A DNA stretch of 64,000 nucleotides from Gleimia hominis (lineage in GTDB: Bacteria; Actinomycetota; Actinomycetes; Actinomycetales; Actinomycetaceae). Of the stretch, positions 53,224 through 61,511 are shown piece after piece. Both the position numbers and the translations under genes were made by a program. The stretch's first letter is position 1. The number at the start of each line of letters is the position of its first letter. The notes beneath the pieces are model-generated. The model did not search any database, was not told the DNA's origin, and was given only the letters and a program-made list of their open reading frames with translations. Where the stretch lies: assembly GCF_032085515.1 (NCBI RefSeq), contig NZ_JASXSX010000005.1, positions 43,781 through 107,780 of the forward strand, written 5' to 3'.

Positions 53224-53834
53224 GCACTCGCATTATCTTCATGCGCCACGGGCAGACGGATTACAATGCGGCGGGGCGAGTTCAAGGTCAGATTGATATT
53301 GCTTTGAACGAAGTGGGTAAATCCCAGGTGCGGGCCGCAGCTGCGCGGGTGGCGCAGTTGAAGCCGGATCGGATTATTTCTTCCGACCTGTCGCGTGCAG
53401 TTGACACCGCGCAGGGGGTGGCGAACCTCTTGGATGTGCCCGTGGAAGTGGATAAGCGGGTACGGGAACGTGCTTTCGGTGTGTTCGAAGGCATGAGTGG
53501 TGCGCAGATGCAGGCAGATTACGGTCCGTGGTACTCTCAGTGGCGGTCAGAAGGGGAATGCGCGGACGCGGGGATCGAATCGCGCCGCGACGTAGGTGAG
53601 AGGTTTGCGCAAGCGGTTTTGGAGGCCGCGCAAACTCCGGGTACGTACTTGTTTGTGTCGCACGGCTCCGCGATTGTGCAGGCGATGACGTGCCTACTTG
53701 GTTTAGATCCGCACGAGTGGGCGGGGTTACGCGGGCCAGATAACTGCCACTGGTCGATTTTGGTTCGCGGCGATCGGCCTCCACATTGGCGCATGTTGGC
53801 GCACAACTTCGGGGTTGGGCAGTTAGAGGGTTGA
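53220..53834 (+). CDS. Histidine phosphatase family protein (phosphoglycerate mutase-like)
   Basis: A 204-residue histidine phosphatase with the catalytic FMRHGQTDYNAAGRVQGQ near the N-terminus (His of RHG phosphorylated), SSDLSRAVDTAQ, an ERAFGVFEG acid region and the second histidine in VSHGSAIVQ. The substrate is not readable; in actinobacteria this gene next to rsfS is often annotated as a phosphoglycerate mutase-like or glucosyl-3-phosphoglycerate phosphatase-like enzyme. Its 3' end overlaps the convergent ABC ATPase gene by 12 bp. Confidence 0.9.
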   Translation: MSTRIIFMRHGQTDYNAAGRVQGQIDIALNEVGKSQVRAAAARVAQLKPDRIISSDLSRAVDTAQGVANLLDVPVEVDKRVRERAFGVFEGMSGAQMQADYGPWYSQWRSEGECADAGIESRRDVGERFAQAVLEAAQTPGTYLFVSHGSAIVQAMTCLLGLDPHEWAGLRGPDNCHWSILVRGDRPPHWRMLAHNFGVGQLEG

Positions 53835-54596
53835 GTCTTTAACGTACGGTAGTGCCCGTCCTTCAACGCGGGTGATGCCAAATGGGATGCCGTACAGTTG
53901 CGTGAGGTTCTGTGCCGTCAGCGTGTTTTCCACCGCTCCTTGCGCGAGGATATGGGCGCCGCCCAGGAAGATGGTGCGCCCGCCCAGTACGGGTACGGTT
54001 TCGGGCGCGTGCGTGGTGAGCACGATGCTCTTATTTTCCTGCTTCGCGAGCTCAGACAGCAGTGCGGTGAGGCGGTGCGCGTTCGCTGGGTCCAGGTCAG
54101 AGGTTGGTTCGTCGAGAAGTATGAACGGGGTTCGTTGGCACAGGGCGGTGGCTAATAGGACGAGTTTGCGCTCTCCACCCGAGAGCTCATTGAAGTAACG
54201 GTACGCCAAGTGACGAACCCCGAGTTGCGAAAGTGCCTCCAGTGCCTGTTCGCGTTCACTCGCGCCGGGGGCGTGTAAGTATTGCAGTCGGGAAGTGGTG
54301 CCCATGGTGACAATTTCGATTGCTTGGAACGAGAAGGTGACGTTCAGGGCTTGTGGGATGTAGGCAACCTGCTGGCTGAACTCCCGGGCTTTCCACTTGG
54401 ATACTGGATTATTCCCCAAAAGCACGTGCCCTCGGCTGGGTTTTAGGTGCCCTACCAGTAGTTCCATAAGCGTGGACTTACCTGTTCCGTTCGGCCCGAG
54501 GATACTCACGCATTCGCCACGCTTGATGTCTAAGTTAATGCCCTCTAAAACAGTGGGGCCGCCGTAGCTGAAACTCACGTCCCTCATGCGAATCAT
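53823..54596 (-). CDS. Iron-type ABC transporter ATPase (system 1)
   Basis: A 257-residue FepC-type ATPase with Walker A GPNGTGKSTLMELL, signature LSGGERKLVLLATAL and Walker B ILLDEPTSDLD, plus the H-loop TTHAPE. It overlaps the permease gene by ATGA. Last gene of the intact binding protein-permease-ATPase operon on the minus strand. Confidence 0.92.
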   Translation of the reverse strand: MIRMRDVSFSYGGPTVLEGINLDIKRGECVSILGPNGTGKSTLMELLVGHLKPSRGHVLLGNNPVSKWKAREFSQQVAYIPQALNVTFSFQAIEIVTMGTTSRLQYLHAPGASEREQALEALSQLGVRHLAYRYFNELSGGERKLVLLATALCQRTPFILLDEPTSDLDPANAHRLTALLSELAKQENKSIVLTTHAPETVPVLGGRTIFLGGAHILAQGAVENTLTAQNLTQLYGIPFGITRVEGRALPYVKDSTL

Positions 54597-55597
54597 ACGA
54601 ACCGGATCTTTCTGCGAAACACGAGTAGTAGGAACAGGGGGAGGCCAACCACCCCGGTTAACACGCCAACGGGTAGTTCACCGGCTATCAGGGTACGGGC
54701 AAAAAGGTCTATGAGCAGCATGAATGAGGCACCTAAAGAGATGGATGCGCCAAACACCGCACGCATTTGTGGCCCCACAATCATGCGTGCGTAGTGGGGG
54801 ACGACGATACCGACCCAACCGATCACGCCGGCGATTGAAATGCACAGTGACGCCAAGGCCGATGCCATGATTAGCGCAATAGTGCGGTCGCGGCGTACTT
54901 GCACGCCAACGGATTGGGCGAACGTTTCATCGACGCTGATGACGGTCAGGCGCCACAGTAATCCGGCGATGAGCACGAGAATGAGGATGTAGGCGGGCAA
55001 AGTGGTTTTGAGGCTATCGGGGCCGATCGAGGCGATGGAACCCATGAGCCAGAAAATGATTTGGGGCAGTTTTTCGTACGGGTCTGCAACGAACTTGATT
55101 AGAGCTGTGAGGGATGCGAAGAGTGCGCCCACGAGGATTCCCGACAGAATCAGTGCGCTGGCGTTACCGCGCGAAGTGGAGGCGAATAAAAAAGTGAGCC
55201 CAACGGCGAGTAAAGCCATGACGACGGCGCTCGCTTGAACGGCGAGTCCACTTCCGAGTGTGAGGATCGCCAGGGCAGCGCCGAATCCGGCGCCGTTGGA
55301 TACGCCCAGGGTGTAGGGCGAGCACAGTGGGTTGCGGAAAACTGCTTGGTAGATTGCGCCAGAGACCGCGAGGCCGGCTCCGACAACGACTGCGCCCAAT
55401 ACGCGCGGTAGACGCACTTGGGTTAGCAGCGTGTATGCCTGCGGGTCCGCTGCATCTTGAGCGAATACGAGGTCGGTGATTGAGCGCCAGATGGTGCCCG
55501 GGGCAATGTGGTATCCGCCCACCCCGGCGCAAATGGTTGCAAGCACGAGTGGCAGGGCTACGAACCCTGCCACTGCGCTTATGCGTTTAACGCTCAA
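54593..55597 (-). CDS. FecCD-family permease (system 1)
   Basis: A 334-residue permease with about ten membrane segments and FecCD motifs LPRVLGAVVVGAGLAVSGAI, FRNPLCSPYTLGVSNGAGFGA and VIGWVGIVVPHYARMIVG. This family imports ferric siderophores, haem or cobalamin. ATGA overlaps on both sides with its binding protein and ATPase. Confidence 0.93.
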   Translation of the reverse strand: MSVKRISAVAGFVALPLVLATICAGVGGYHIAPGTIWRSITDLVFAQDAADPQAYTLLTQVRLPRVLGAVVVGAGLAVSGAIYQAVFRNPLCSPYTLGVSNGAGFGAALAILTLGSGLAVQASAVVMALLAVGLTFLFASTSRGNASALILSGILVGALFASLTALIKFVADPYEKLPQIIFWLMGSIASIGPDSLKTTLPAYILILVLIAGLLWRLTVISVDETFAQSVGVQVRRDRTIALIMASALASLCISIAGVIGWVGIVVPHYARMIVGPQMRAVFGASISLGASFMLLIDLFARTLIAGELPVGVLTGVVGLPLFLLLVFRRKIRFV

Positions 55598-56721
55598 TCT
55601 ACTTTGCCTTTGAACTCCACTTTGTAAAACTTGCTGTAGAAGTCCTGAGCGCGTTCTTTAACGTAGTCGGCGCTAACTTTGTCTGGGTAGAACTTGTGAG
55701 CTAAGAATGGTTCACCAAGTGCCATCGAATCGGTATCGGGGTTACCCCACGGTTTCGTCCAGTAGGGCGCTTCGATTACGTTACCTTCTTTCACGGCCCG
55801 CAGCGCTTGCCACTTCGCGTCGTTCTTTACGGATTCAAGTACCTCCGGGTAACGGTCCTGGACGATCACGTAGTCCGGATCCCACTTGACAACTTGTTCA
55901 AAGTTGTATGGTTTGTAGCCTTGAATGTCGTCTGCAGCGACGTTCACAGCTCCTGCGCGGAGCAGCTGGGCGCCCACGTATTTGTCGTTTCCGTAGGTTT
56001 GGTCGCCTTCGTTTGCGACGAATACTTTGACCCGCTGGTCGTCGGGTACTTCTCCGACCGCTTTTTCAACGTGGTCGCGCGAGTCTTCAACGAACTGCCA
56101 CAGTTCTTTCGCCTTATCTTCTTTGCCCGTTAGTTTACCTAGCGTTTCAACGCTCCACTTGAGGCCGTCGGTGTACGCTTTGTCAGAGTTCGCCAGGCGT
56201 GGGTTCTGCGCTTCTTTTTGCTTCCCTTCGGCACGCAGTGAAACGGTCGCGTAGGGAATCTTCAAGGAGTCGAGTTTCTTGAGGTCCTCAGGGTTCGCCT
56301 GGGAAGCGACAATCACGATGTCTGGTTTGAGGGCCGCGACTTGCTCAACGTTCATGGATTTTAGGTCGCCTGGCGTGGGGAGGTCTTCAATTCCGGGGAA
56401 GACGTCTTTCATGTAGTCACCGAGGTCGCGTTCCCATTTCGCTTCGGTGCCCACCACTTTGTCTTGCGCTCCGAGTTGAGCCAGAATGTCGAGCGAGTGG
56501 TGTTGCAGGACGACCATGCGGTCGACGGGGGCTTTGACTTTAACTTCGTGATCGGCCTGGTCGGTGAATGTTATTTCACTCTGCGATGCCTGCGCTGAAC
56601 TGCTGGTTGCAGAGGGGCTGCTGTTTGCTTTGTTATCCGTTGAGGTTGTGCAGGCTGCCATCGTGAGCGCGAGGGTGATGGCACTGAGTGATGCGATGGA
56701 TAAGCGCTTTATATTTTTCAA
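55594..56721 (-). CDS. Iron-type substrate-binding lipoprotein (system 1)
   Basis: A 375-residue binding lipoprotein: signal peptide with lipobox TMAAC, Ser-rich linker, then a FepB/BtuF-type domain (DRMVVLQHHSLDILAQLG, VEQVAALKPDIVIVAS, VVKWDPDYVIVQDRYPEV). The ending YWTKPWGNPDTDSMALGEPFLA is typical of iron-complex binding proteins. The exact ligand cannot be read. The promoter region carries stacked palindromes, suggesting metal or redox control. Confidence 0.9.
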   Translation of the reverse strand: MKNIKRLSIASLSAITLALTMAACTTSTDNKANSSPSATSSSAQASQSEITFTDQADHEVKVKAPVDRMVVLQHHSLDILAQLGAQDKVVGTEAKWERDLGDYMKDVFPGIEDLPTPGDLKSMNVEQVAALKPDIVIVASQANPEDLKKLDSLKIPYATVSLRAEGKQKEAQNPRLANSDKAYTDGLKWSVETLGKLTGKEDKAKELWQFVEDSRDHVEKAVGEVPDDQRVKVFVANEGDQTYGNDKYVGAQLLRAGAVNVAADDIQGYKPYNFEQVVKWDPDYVIVQDRYPEVLESVKNDAKWQALRAVKEGNVIEAPYWTKPWGNPDTDSMALGEPFLAHKFYPDKVSADYVKERAQDFYSKFYKVEFKGKVD

Positions 56722-56742
56722 CTATCCTTCTCTCAAAATCGG

Positions 56743-56773
56743 GTGGAAAAGTATTTTCCCACGCAAAAGCGTG
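56743..56773 (-). promoter_or_regulatory. Stacked palindromes upstream of iron system 1
   Basis: GTGGAAAA and TTTTCCCAC (56743-56762, one extra base in the second arm) are directly followed by CACGC-AAAA-GCGTG (56760-56773). They lie 22-52 bp before the binding-protein start, with a TTAGGGTAA element (minus strand, 56786-56778) next to them that resembles half of a DtxR/IdeR box. Likely operator region. Confidence 0.45.
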
Positions 56774-56790
56774 ATAATTACCCTAACACA

Positions 56791-56835
56791 CATGAATCCG
56801 GGGGCCGCGTTGGTACCCCTGCCCCCGGATTCATG
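56791..56835. repeat. Perfect 15-bp inverted repeat downstream of katA
   Basis: CATGAATCCGGGGGC (56791-56805), a 15-nt loop and GCCCCCGGATTCATG (56821-56835) are perfect complements. It lies between katA (3' side) and the iron operon (5' side), both on the minus strand. It could terminate katA transcripts, although no U-tract follows, or insulate the two units. Confidence 0.7.
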
Positions 56836-56863
56836 AAGTATATGCAGTGCGAGCCTGCGCCGC

Positions 56864-57046
56864 TACTTACAGCGCTGCCTTCGCGCTCGCTGATACCGTA
56901 CTTAGCTTGCGTGTATTTCGCGCTCGCTGCAACCTTACTTGGTTTGCTTGTATTTGGCGCCTGCCCACTCACTACTTGGTGTGCGGATATTTCGCATTTG
57001 CCAGCACGTTACTTATTCTGCGTGTATTTTGCTTCGATTTTCTCTC
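56864..57046. repeat. 37-bp tandem repeat derived from the katA 3' end
   Basis: Degenerate units begin with TACTT at 56864, 56899, 56936, 56973 and 57010, spaced 35, 37, 37 and 37 bp. The last unit lies inside katA and encodes the C-terminal KYTQNK plus stop; the others are non-coding copies downstream of it. Shared elements are TACTT, TGC-G and TATTT-GC. A further, more degenerate copy may start near 56830. Confidence 0.8.
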
Positions 57047-58487
57047 CGGTTTCGGTGTCGATGTGTTTCCAGTAGTCGATCGCTTGGCGGGCAACGTGGT
57101 CATCCACCCCGTCGAGCAGCATTCCGCTGACGGTGTCGACCAGGCGGGCGCGCGCGGCCTCGTCCATTACGTTACGCACGAGGTCGTGTGCTTGCCCCCA
57201 GTCGTCATCTTCTTCGTGCAGTGAGTACGCGGCGCGCACGAGTTCGCCGTCCGCTTCCCAACCGTTGTCAACCGGGCCCTGCTCGTCTTGGAACGCGCGT
57301 TCGTACGAGTTCGGAGCGTATACCGGCGCGTCTCCGGAGTGGAAGAACTGCATCGCCCCTTCTTTGTCGTACGAGTTCGTGTTCACGATCGGCCGGTTTA
57401 CAGGCAGTTGGTTGAAGTTTGTGCCCAACCGGTTGCGTTGCGCGTCGGGGTAAGAGAATACACGGCCGAGTAGCATCTTATCGGGGGAAACCCCGGTTCC
57501 CGGCACCATGTTTGAGGGGCTGAACGCCGCCTGCTCGATCTGCGCGTAGTAGTTCACGGGGTTTTGGTTCAGGGTAAAGTGACCCACCGGAATCCGCGGG
57601 TAGTCTTTTTGCGACCAGGTTTTAGTGAGGTCAAACGGGTTGAACCGGTACGTCTTCGCTTCTTCGTATGGCATGATTTGCACTTCGAAACGCCACGTGG
57701 GGTAGTCACCGCGAGCAATGGCGTCGAACAGGTCTTGCCGGTGGAAGTCAGGGTCGGTTCCCGCTAGTTTCTCGGCTTCTTCATTGGTGAGTCCTTCAAC
57801 TCCCTGTTCGGTGAGGAAGTGGTATTTAACCCAGTAGCGTTCGCCCTGCTCGTTGACCCACATGTAGGTGTGTGAGCCGTAGCCGTTCATGTTCCGGTAA
57901 GTCTTGGGGATTCCGCGGTCACCCATTAGGTAGGCAACTTGGTGCGCGCTTTCGGGGGAGAGAGACCAAAAATCCCACTGCATGTTGTTTGAACGCAGTC
58001 CGGAGTCTGGGGTGCGTTTTTGCGAGTGGATGAAATCGGGGAATTTCATGGGGTCGCGCACGAAGAAGATGGGCGTATTGTTGCCGACGAGGTCGAAGTT
58101 TCCATCTTCTGTGTAGAACTTGAGTGCGAATCCGCGAACGTCACGCCACGTGTCGGGCGAACCCTGTTCACCAGCGACGGTTGAGAACCGGGCGAGCATT
58201 GGCGTTTTCGCACCCGGTTGGAAGAGTTTGGCTTTCGTGTATTTAGACACGTCGTGCGTAATTGTTAGTTCCCCAAATGCGCCCGCTCCTTTAGCGTGAG
58301 GGCTGCGTTCGGGAATGCGTTCGCGGTCAAAACGCGCAAGCTTCTCTACTAGCGCTACGTCGTGTAGCAGTAGTGGGCCGTCTGGTCCGACACTGAGGGA
58401 GTCCGCGTCACTTTCCCTAACCGCACCTGTTTCAGTTGTGGATGGTTTCTTGGGATCGTGCTGTTCCAAGCCGTCGAATCGTTTCAT
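57009..58487 (-). CDS. katA: Haem catalase
   Basis: A 492-residue monofunctional catalase of the small-subunit type. His64 in ERIPERSPHAKGAGAFG and the Asn pair in FDLVGNNTPIFFVRDP are the distal active-site residues; RVFSYPDAQRNRLG carries the proximal Tyr haem ligand. It breaks down hydrogen peroxide. AAGGAGGAG precedes the ATG. It sits between two iron-uptake operons, fitting iron need and peroxide protection. Its last codons form the right-hand unit of a tandem repeat. Confidence 0.96.
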   Translation of the reverse strand: MKRFDGLEQHDPKKPSTTETGAVRESDADSLSVGPDGPLLLHDVALVEKLARFDRERIPERSPHAKGAGAFGELTITHDVSKYTKAKLFQPGAKTPMLARFSTVAGEQGSPDTWRDVRGFALKFYTEDGNFDLVGNNTPIFFVRDPMKFPDFIHSQKRTPDSGLRSNNMQWDFWSLSPESAHQVAYLMGDRGIPKTYRNMNGYGSHTYMWVNEQGERYWVKYHFLTEQGVEGLTNEEAEKLAGTDPDFHRQDLFDAIARGDYPTWRFEVQIMPYEEAKTYRFNPFDLTKTWSQKDYPRIPVGHFTLNQNPVNYYAQIEQAAFSPSNMVPGTGVSPDKMLLGRVFSYPDAQRNRLGTNFNQLPVNRPIVNTNSYDKEGAMQFFHSGDAPVYAPNSYERAFQDEQGPVDNGWEADGELVRAAYSLHEEDDDWGQAHDLVRNVMDEAARARLVDTVSGMLLDGVDDHVARQAIDYWKHIDTETGEKIEAKYTQNK

Positions 58488-58536
58488 GGTCCGCTCCTCC
58501 TTGACGCTGTTTGAAAACGATGCTTTTCCACTCTAA

Positions 58537-58577
58537 CCACGAAACGTGGCCTGCGCGCTTTGAAACTTTCCGCGCGC
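58537..58577 (-). promoter_or_regulatory. Palindromes in the katA promoter region
   Basis: CCACG-AAA-CGTGG (58537-58549) is a perfect 5-bp inverted repeat. Four bases further, GCGCGC arms (58553-58558 and 58572-58577) flank TTTGAAACTTTCC. Both lie 50-90 bp upstream of katA and are candidate operators for a peroxide- or iron-responsive regulator. Confidence 0.4.
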
Positions 58578-58660
58578 TCACCACAGCAGGAACGGAAGAA
58601 ACGCGGTAAAAGCGTCTGCACAATCTTGCTATGGTTAATATATAAGGCGCACATGCGGCC

Positions 58661-58711
58661 AGGTTATCTGTGGGCGTACTTGTTCTAACTGGGCTAAGGT
58701 TATCTAACCAT
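58661..58711 (+). promoter_or_regulatory. DtxR/IdeR-like boxes upstream of iron system 2
   Basis: AGGTTATCT occurs at 58661-58669 and again at 58697-58705, the second within TAAGGTTATCTAACCAT (58695-58711), a near-palindrome. The consensus iron box has GGTTAG and CTAACC arms around one base; here the centre is one base shorter. An iron-dependent repressor site is plausible. Confidence 0.45.
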
Positions 58712-58770
58712 CCGCACGTGGTCACACAACATAGTACGAGCCAGAAAACGTAAAGGAAGAGGAGCTGATA

Positions 58771-59766
58771 ATGAGCCGTGCCCGGACTGCTTTGGTGTGG
58801 GTCAGCCCGGTTATCGTTTTCATGCTTGCCTTATCCGTGGGCCGCTATCCAGTGAGCCTAGGATCCCTATACGACGCAACTAGCGCATATCTAACCGGTG
58901 CTCCGATGGACGCCGGTCAGCTTGCACTGATCCGCGTGCGACTCCCACGCGTGCTCGTCGCCATGATTGTTGGCGCAGCACTATCTTCCGCAGGCGCGGC
59001 CTTCCAAGGTTTGTTTCGAAACCCAGTGGTCTCGCCAGATCTGCTGGGCGCCTCGTCTGGTGCTTCCTTCGGTGCTGCGCTCGCAATCTTCGTTGGCATC
59101 TCTAGCCTGGGAATACAGGTTGTCGCATTCACGTTCGGGCTGCTGGCCGTGATAATAGTAGCCACTCTCAACGGACTACTCGTGCGCCGCGCAAACACAA
59201 TCATTACCCTCATCTTGTGCGGGATGCTCATCGGCAGCCTGTTCAACGCCTTTGTTTCACTGCTGAAATTCGTAGCTGATACGGAAACAAAACTACCGGC
59301 CATCACGTTCTGGCTGATGGGTTCGCTCGCGGGCACGCAGCTCAGTGACCTAAAGATCCTGTGGTTATTCGTACCCGTAATGCTCGTCCTGCAACTGGTG
59401 AGGTGGAAGATTAACCTCCTCTCCCTTGGGGATGAGGAAGCGAAAATGCTGGGGGTGAACGTGGCTGTGTACCGGTGGCTAATCATTGGTTGCGCCACGC
59501 TACTGACCTCACTTTCGGTGGCAGTGAGCGGCAATATTGGGTGGATCGGTCTGGTGGTGCCGCACCTGGCGCGCATGCTGGTGGGGTCTAACTACGGGCG
59601 GCTCATGCCCGCCACCATCCTGTTGGGCTCTTCCTTCTTACTGCTTGTCGACACGGTTGCTCGGCTTTTGTTCACCGTCGAGGTGCCGCTCGGTATTCTC
59701 ACGGCGATTGTGGGCGCACCCTTTTTCTGCGTCCTGTTGTTCCGCGCTCAAAAGGGGTTTGTATGA
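58771..59766 (+). CDS. FecCD-family permease (system 2)
   Basis: A 331-residue permease with about ten membrane segments and the motifs RLPRVLVAMIVGAALSSAGA, FRNPVVSPDLLGASSGASFGA and NIGWIGLVVPHLARMLVG. It resembles the system 1 permease but is clearly a separate lineage. A GAAGAGGAG site precedes the ATG. First gene of the second iron-type operon. Confidence 0.93.
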   Translation: MSRARTALVWVSPVIVFMLALSVGRYPVSLGSLYDATSAYLTGAPMDAGQLALIRVRLPRVLVAMIVGAALSSAGAAFQGLFRNPVVSPDLLGASSGASFGAALAIFVGISSLGIQVVAFTFGLLAVIIVATLNGLLVRRANTIITLILCGMLIGSLFNAFVSLLKFVADTETKLPAITFWLMGSLAGTQLSDLKILWLFVPVMLVLQLVRWKINLLSLGDEEAKMLGVNVAVYRWLIIGCATLLTSLSVAVSGNIGWIGLVVPHLARMLVGSNYGRLMPATILLGSSFLLLVDTVARLLFTVEVPLGILTAIVGAPFFCVLLFRAQKGFV

Positions 59767-60569
59767 TTATTCAAGCGCGCGAACTAGTGTGCGGATACAA
59801 GCCTGGGCACCCAATTATTGGCCCCATTTCCCTCGGGATTAAACGCGGATCAATCACCTGCATAGTTGGGCCAAATGGGATCGGTAAAACCACTTTGTTC
59901 AAGACCCTCTTGGGCCTGCTGAAACCTCTTTCGGGCAGTTTCGAGGTAAGTGGCAAGGATGCGTCGCAGTACTCGGCGAAAGAATTTGCACGTAAAGTCG
60001 CGTACGTGCCTCAAAGTCATATTCCACCATTTCCATTTACGGTCGAAGATTTTGTGGTTATGGGGACGAACCCGCATTTGAATGAACTGGCTTCGCCTGG
60101 GGAAGGAGAGTTTGAGGTAGCGCGCCGCGCATTGGCGAACATGGGGATTTCGCATTTAGCTAAGCGCGATTACACGCAGATCAGTGGGGGAGAGCGGCAA
60201 CTGGTTGTGATTGCCCGTGGGTTAGCGCAGCAGGCGGAGCTAATCATGATGGATGAGCCAACTGCGAGTTTGGACTTTGGGAATCAAGTGTTGGTTCTGC
60301 AGCGGATTCAACGGCTGAGTGAATCTGGGTACACGATTATTTTTATTACTCATGATCCGACGCAAGCGTTCACAGTTGCAAACGAGGTAGTGGCGTTGGG
60401 GCGTAATAGTTTCGTGCAGGCCGGCAAGCCTAGTGATGTACTGACTGAAACGACTTTAAGTGACCTGTACGGAGTTGACGTGCAGGTAGCGGCGATCCGT
60501 GTGCAAGGCACGGAGGTTTCTACAAATGTTTGTATTCCAGCACAGTTAACGAGAGGAAAGAGGAGATGA
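59763..60569 (+). CDS. Iron-type ABC transporter ATPase (system 2)
   Basis: A 268-residue FepC-type ATPase: Walker A GPNGIGKTTLFKTLL, Q-loop VAYVPQSH, signature ISGGERQLVVIARGL, Walker B LIMMDEPTASLD and H-loop ITHDPTQAF. ATGA overlaps both the permease and the following broken binding-protein gene. Confidence 0.93.
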   Translation: MIIQARELVCGYKPGHPIIGPISLGIKRGSITCIVGPNGIGKTTLFKTLLGLLKPLSGSFEVSGKDASQYSAKEFARKVAYVPQSHIPPFPFTVEDFVVMGTNPHLNELASPGEGEFEVARRALANMGISHLAKRDYTQISGGERQLVVIARGLAQQAELIMMDEPTASLDFGNQVLVLQRIQRLSESGYTIIFITHDPTQAFTVANEVVALGRNSFVQAGKPSDVLTETTLSDLYGVDVQVAAIRVQGTEVSTNVCIPAQLTRGKRR

Positions 60570-61511
60570 AGTTACACCGAAAGTGGCGGCAGTTAGCCGC
60601 TCTTATGGCTGGTTTGGCCCTAGTGGTTACTGGCTGTGCATCGGGTGGTGGAAGCTCGCGAGTACATGGATAAGAAGTACTGGGACCTGCCCGAGTACGG
60701 TAAGTTCTACGGTAAGTCTGGTGACTTTAATCGCGAGGCGTTGATGGCTGCTAAACCACAAGTGGTGATTGATGTTGGCGAGTGGGATGAGGACTACAAG
60801 AAGGATCTGGATAAACTGCAGGAACAAATCGGGATTCCGGTTGTCCTAATTGATGGGAACATTAAAGAGAATCCGTCTGCGTTCCGCACCATGGGTAAGC
60901 TGTTGGGTGAAGAAGAACGCGGGGAAGAGCTCGGTAAGTATTCCGATGAGGTTCTGCAGGATGCGCAGGATCGGGTGAAGAAGATTAAGGACCACAAGAA
61001 GGTTTACGTGGGTGAACGCGAAGATGGTTTGTCCACGATTCTTGCGGGTACGATTCACGCTCAGATTTTTGAGATGGTTGGAGCCGATGTGGTGGCCACC
61101 CCGGAGGTGGCTAATAAGCAGCAGGGTGGCGGCACGGTCTCGTTAGAGCAGGTGCTTGCGTGGAATCCGGATGCGATTTTCTTTGGACCAGATTCGATTT
61201 ACGATTCGGTTGCGAGTGATCCGACTTGGAGCGGGCTTAAAGCTATTCAGAATGGGGATTACTACAGGATTCCGGATACGCCTTACAACTGGGTGGGCCG
61301 CCCACCGGGGCCGAACCGTCTGATTGGGATCCGCTGGGTTGGGAACATGCTTTACCCGGACGTGTTTGATTACGACATGGAGAAAGAGGTTAAGCATTTC
61401 TACAAACTCATGTATCGTCACGATTTGACGGATGAGGAAGTGGCGGATCTGTTGGGTACTTCGGGTGATTCCCACGATTCAGGTGATTCTCATGAAAAGA
61501 AGGCTGCATGA
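60566..61511 (+). pseudogene. Broken iron-type substrate-binding lipoprotein (system 2)
   Basis: ATG at 60566 (after GAGGAAAGAGGAG) begins an intact lipoprotein signal peptide ending in the lipobox VVTGC and a Gly/Ser linker, but the frame stops at TAA after 35 codons (60671-60673). The body of a FecB-type binding protein continues in another frame (REYMDKKYWDLPEYG, QVVIDVGEWDEDYKKDLD, LEQVLAWNPDAIFFGPDS) to 61511. Roughly 80-100 residues of the N-terminal lobe are missing at the join, near 60650. An out-of-frame internal deletion is the simplest reading. A GTG at 60636 could start the body but gives no signal peptide. Confidence 0.8.
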
